DNA from: Delphinus delphis | Taxonomy: Eukaryota > Chordata > Mammalia > Artiodactyla > Delphinidae | Direction of reading: 5' to 3' | Length of the DNA: 64,000 nt | Assembly: GCF_949987515.2 (NCBI RefSeq) | Contig: NW_027192670.1 | Location: 2,046,001 to 2,110,000, forward strand | Shown here: positions 61,976 through 64,000 of the stretch, in pieces | Layout: each line of letters begins with the position of its first letter | How positions within the stretch are numbered: position 1 is the first letter of the stretch | Position numbers and translations under genes: made by a program | Notes under the pieces: generated by a model | Told to the model about the DNA's origin: nothing | The model's input: the letters and a program-made list of their open reading frames with translations, nothing else | Database searches by the model: none

Positions 61976-63723
61976 AAATAAGTCAAACAGAAAAAGAAAC
62001 ATATCATAAGATATCACTTATAGAGGGAGGGTAAATATGGCTGCACAAGAAATGAATTACAGAACAGAACAGTGTCTCACATTTAGAAAACACACTTATG
62101 TCAGCTTAAGGGGAAAGGAGAGGTGGGGTGATGCATAAAACCAGAGTTTGAAATTAGCACAGATACCGTTCAATAAACCAAATAGGTATTAGACAAGATC
62201 TACACCTTGCTCAATGAACTGGCCTCAACACACCCTATACACCGCAGAGAAATATATCTGAGGAATAAGAATCTTAAAACCCATGTATTGATATATCTCC
62301 ATAAGGGAATCAAGTGTGTGCAGAGCGGCACAAACACAGCAGTGAAAAGGAGCTAAACCCCATTATAGAAATAAATTTTAAAAACAAAACGCTGAAACAA
62401 TGAAAGAGAGAAAAATTCTTACAAAATTCGCTCAGGGGCTGTGATGCAACCTGGATTGACCACATATAAACCCACAGCTGGATAAGACATAAGGCTGGAC
62501 ACTTGGGGCTGACAGGATTGGTGAGCTTTGGTGAGCAACTGCCGAAAGTTTAATGCAATACTTCATGCTATTCATTCCAAGGGTCCCAACACTCCAGGTA
62601 GAAGGGAATCTTCCTACAGCTAAACCATGCTTGGGAAACCCAGCGACTGGTATACCATATGATCGGGAAAGGTTTCTAAAATGCACCTCATTTTTCCTCT
62701 CCTGGGGCTCCGGATCGACATTCCAGCCGCTTTACTAACAACATCCCCACATGGAGTCAATGCCTTTAAGTTCTGGTATCGCACAGTCTGCAGTTAGTGC
62801 AGAGGATGAATGGGAATAGGGGGAACCAGTGAGAAACTAGCTGTAGCGGTTTCAATGGGCACATGTCACTCTAATATCACATCAGTAAGAAGAATTAACC
62901 AAAGGCACAGCAAGGTGCCCCAGAAGAAAAATAGGGCTTCAAGGAATCCTGTGGTTACGGGGCAAGACCACAAAAATAAGAGCTAAAAAATGGAGCTAAG
63001 GGCAACGGCAATTCAAAAACTTGCAGAGGTATAAAGGCCAACTATTTTTAAAAAATATATTGAGGTAAGGATATGAAGAGGCATTGAAAGCAAGGCAGAA
63101 TTGCAGGAAACCGATTTCAGGAGGTAGACTGGAATTGCATTGAAAACATATGAAGAGAGTCAGAAACTCGACAATGATGCACTTGGCCAAAAAGGGCGTA
63201 TGTGTTTTTTCCTGAATATATTCAGGAAAAAACGCATACGCACTTTTTGGCCAACCAAGCAAGCTTGCAAAGGAAATCTGCACTACAATGAAGTCTCACT
63301 TCCACCTGGTCAAAAGGGCCATCTGAAAACAGTGTAAAATCCATAAAGGCACGACAGGCCATGGAGAACTGGGAGCCTTCTTATGCTGATGGGCGGGATG
63401 TAAATTGCCAACAGCCACTCTGGAGAAGTGTATGGTGTTTCCTGAAACATCTAAAAAACAAAGCAACAGAGCCTAGGGCACTTCCACTTATGGTCCTATA
63501 GCTTAGGGAAATTAAAATCAAAAAGACACAGCCACCCCAAAGTTTGGAACGGCTCTGTTTACAAGAACCTCGTTTACAGTACAAGTTCAACATCGCAGAA
63601 AGTGAAAAATGGATAAAGAAGTTGTGGTATTCACTTACAAAGCAATATCACTCAGCAATGAAATCTGTGTCACAAGGCCCTTAAAAGCACAATGAGTGGA
63701 TTCAGGTATGATGATTCTAACTG
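61976..63723 (+). repeat. Long satellite unit c (1748 bp), chimeric with the array type
   Basis: The first about 1,110 bp is diverged like unit b and includes the extra 168 bp at about 62346-62513. From about 63096 array-type sequence appears, with a diverged patch at 63144-63170, and from there on the unit is array-type. Palindrome at 63183-63254 with right-arm CGCAC. Later differences include CACCTGGTC and CCATAAAGGCACG. Confidence 0.88.
62346..62513 (+). repeat. Segment of about 168 bp present in long units, absent from 1.58-kb units
   Basis: Array units read GCAGTGATAGGATTGG. Unit c reads CAGCAGTGAAAAG, then about 168 bp, then CTGACAGGATTGG. A TGA at both sides suggests a short-homology deletion. 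The segment contains AGAAATAAATTTTAAAAAC (L1 3' terminus and tail) and non-L1 sequence with TGATGCAACCTGG. The matching segment in unit b is about 60599-60766. Confidence 0.8.
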
Positions 63724-64000
63724 AAATAAGTCACACAGAAAAAGAAACATCATAAGATATCAGTAATACACGGAATGTAAACTTGGCTACACAGGAACTG
63801 AATTACAGAACAGAACAGGGTCTCAAATTTAGAAAACCAACTTATGCTTGCTTAAGGGTAAAGGTGAGTTGGGGTGCTGCATAAAACCAGAGATTGAAAT
63901 GAGCACAGATAAAGTTCCTTAAGTCAAATATGGAATAGACAAGAGCTACTCCTTGCTCAACGAAATGGACTCAACACCGCATATTAAATGCCTAAGAATG
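63724..64000 (+). repeat. Start of the right-hand 1.58-kb array (partial unit)
   Basis: Class II head (CAGTAATACACGG, GAATTACAGAACAG), essentially like array units, in the same orientation as the left array. It runs off the window. Confidence 0.92.

Overview
The window is mammalian heterochromatin and contains no intact protein-coding gene. About 58 of the 64 kb is one head-to-tail satellite with a unit of 1,578-1,582 bp. A unit of this length, built partly from the 3' end of a LINE-1 (L1) element, matches the 'common cetacean satellite' described by Arnason and co-workers: about 1.58 kb in dolphins and relatives, about 1.75 kb in baleen whales. The L1 remnants also look like the 3' ends of whale and even-toed ungulate L1. 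I infer a toothed whale, probably a delphinoid. The identification rests on remembered literature and reading by eye, not on a search.

Layout. (1) 1-53952: 34 complete units plus one partial edge unit, all in the same orientation. (2) 53953-54660: a 5'-truncated L1 3' end that closes the array, followed by an A-rich stretch to about 54840. (3) 54841-56140: GC-rich single-copy-looking DNA with no recognised gene and a 74-bp tandem duplication. (4) About 56140-58395: a decayed class I (gamma-like) endogenous retrovirus on the + strand, with reverse transcriptase remnants, a likely envelope transmembrane remnant and LTR-like sequence. (5) 58396-59115: unassigned DNA around a second L1 3'-UTR fragment. 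(6) 59116-63170: strongly diverged satellite units with a period of 1,748 bp. (7) About 63170-64000: homogenised 1.58-kb satellite resumes in the same orientation.

Unit anatomy, using unit 1 numbering. Positions 1 to about 345 are the late part of an L1 3' UTR. About 346-1039 is sequence of unknown origin. Positions 1040-1111 are a 72-bp palindrome with no spacer. From about 1112 to the unit end is the L1 ORF2 end and early 3' UTR. The palindrome therefore sits where the non-L1 part meets the L1 part. The long units at 60228-63723 carry about 168 bp that the 1.58-kb units lack, including the L1 3' terminus with an AATAAA, so the short unit looks like a deletion derivative of the long one.

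Array history is visible in shared variants. There are two recently duplicated dimers (units 1-2/3-4 and 7-8/9-10), a run of near-duplicate neighbours (24-26), a four-unit spacing of related units (29-30/33-34), and two variant classes that swap partners between neighbouring units. The edge units keep states closer to L1 and to the long units. Recurrent short reading frames in the units are antisense or frame by-products and are not annotated as genes.
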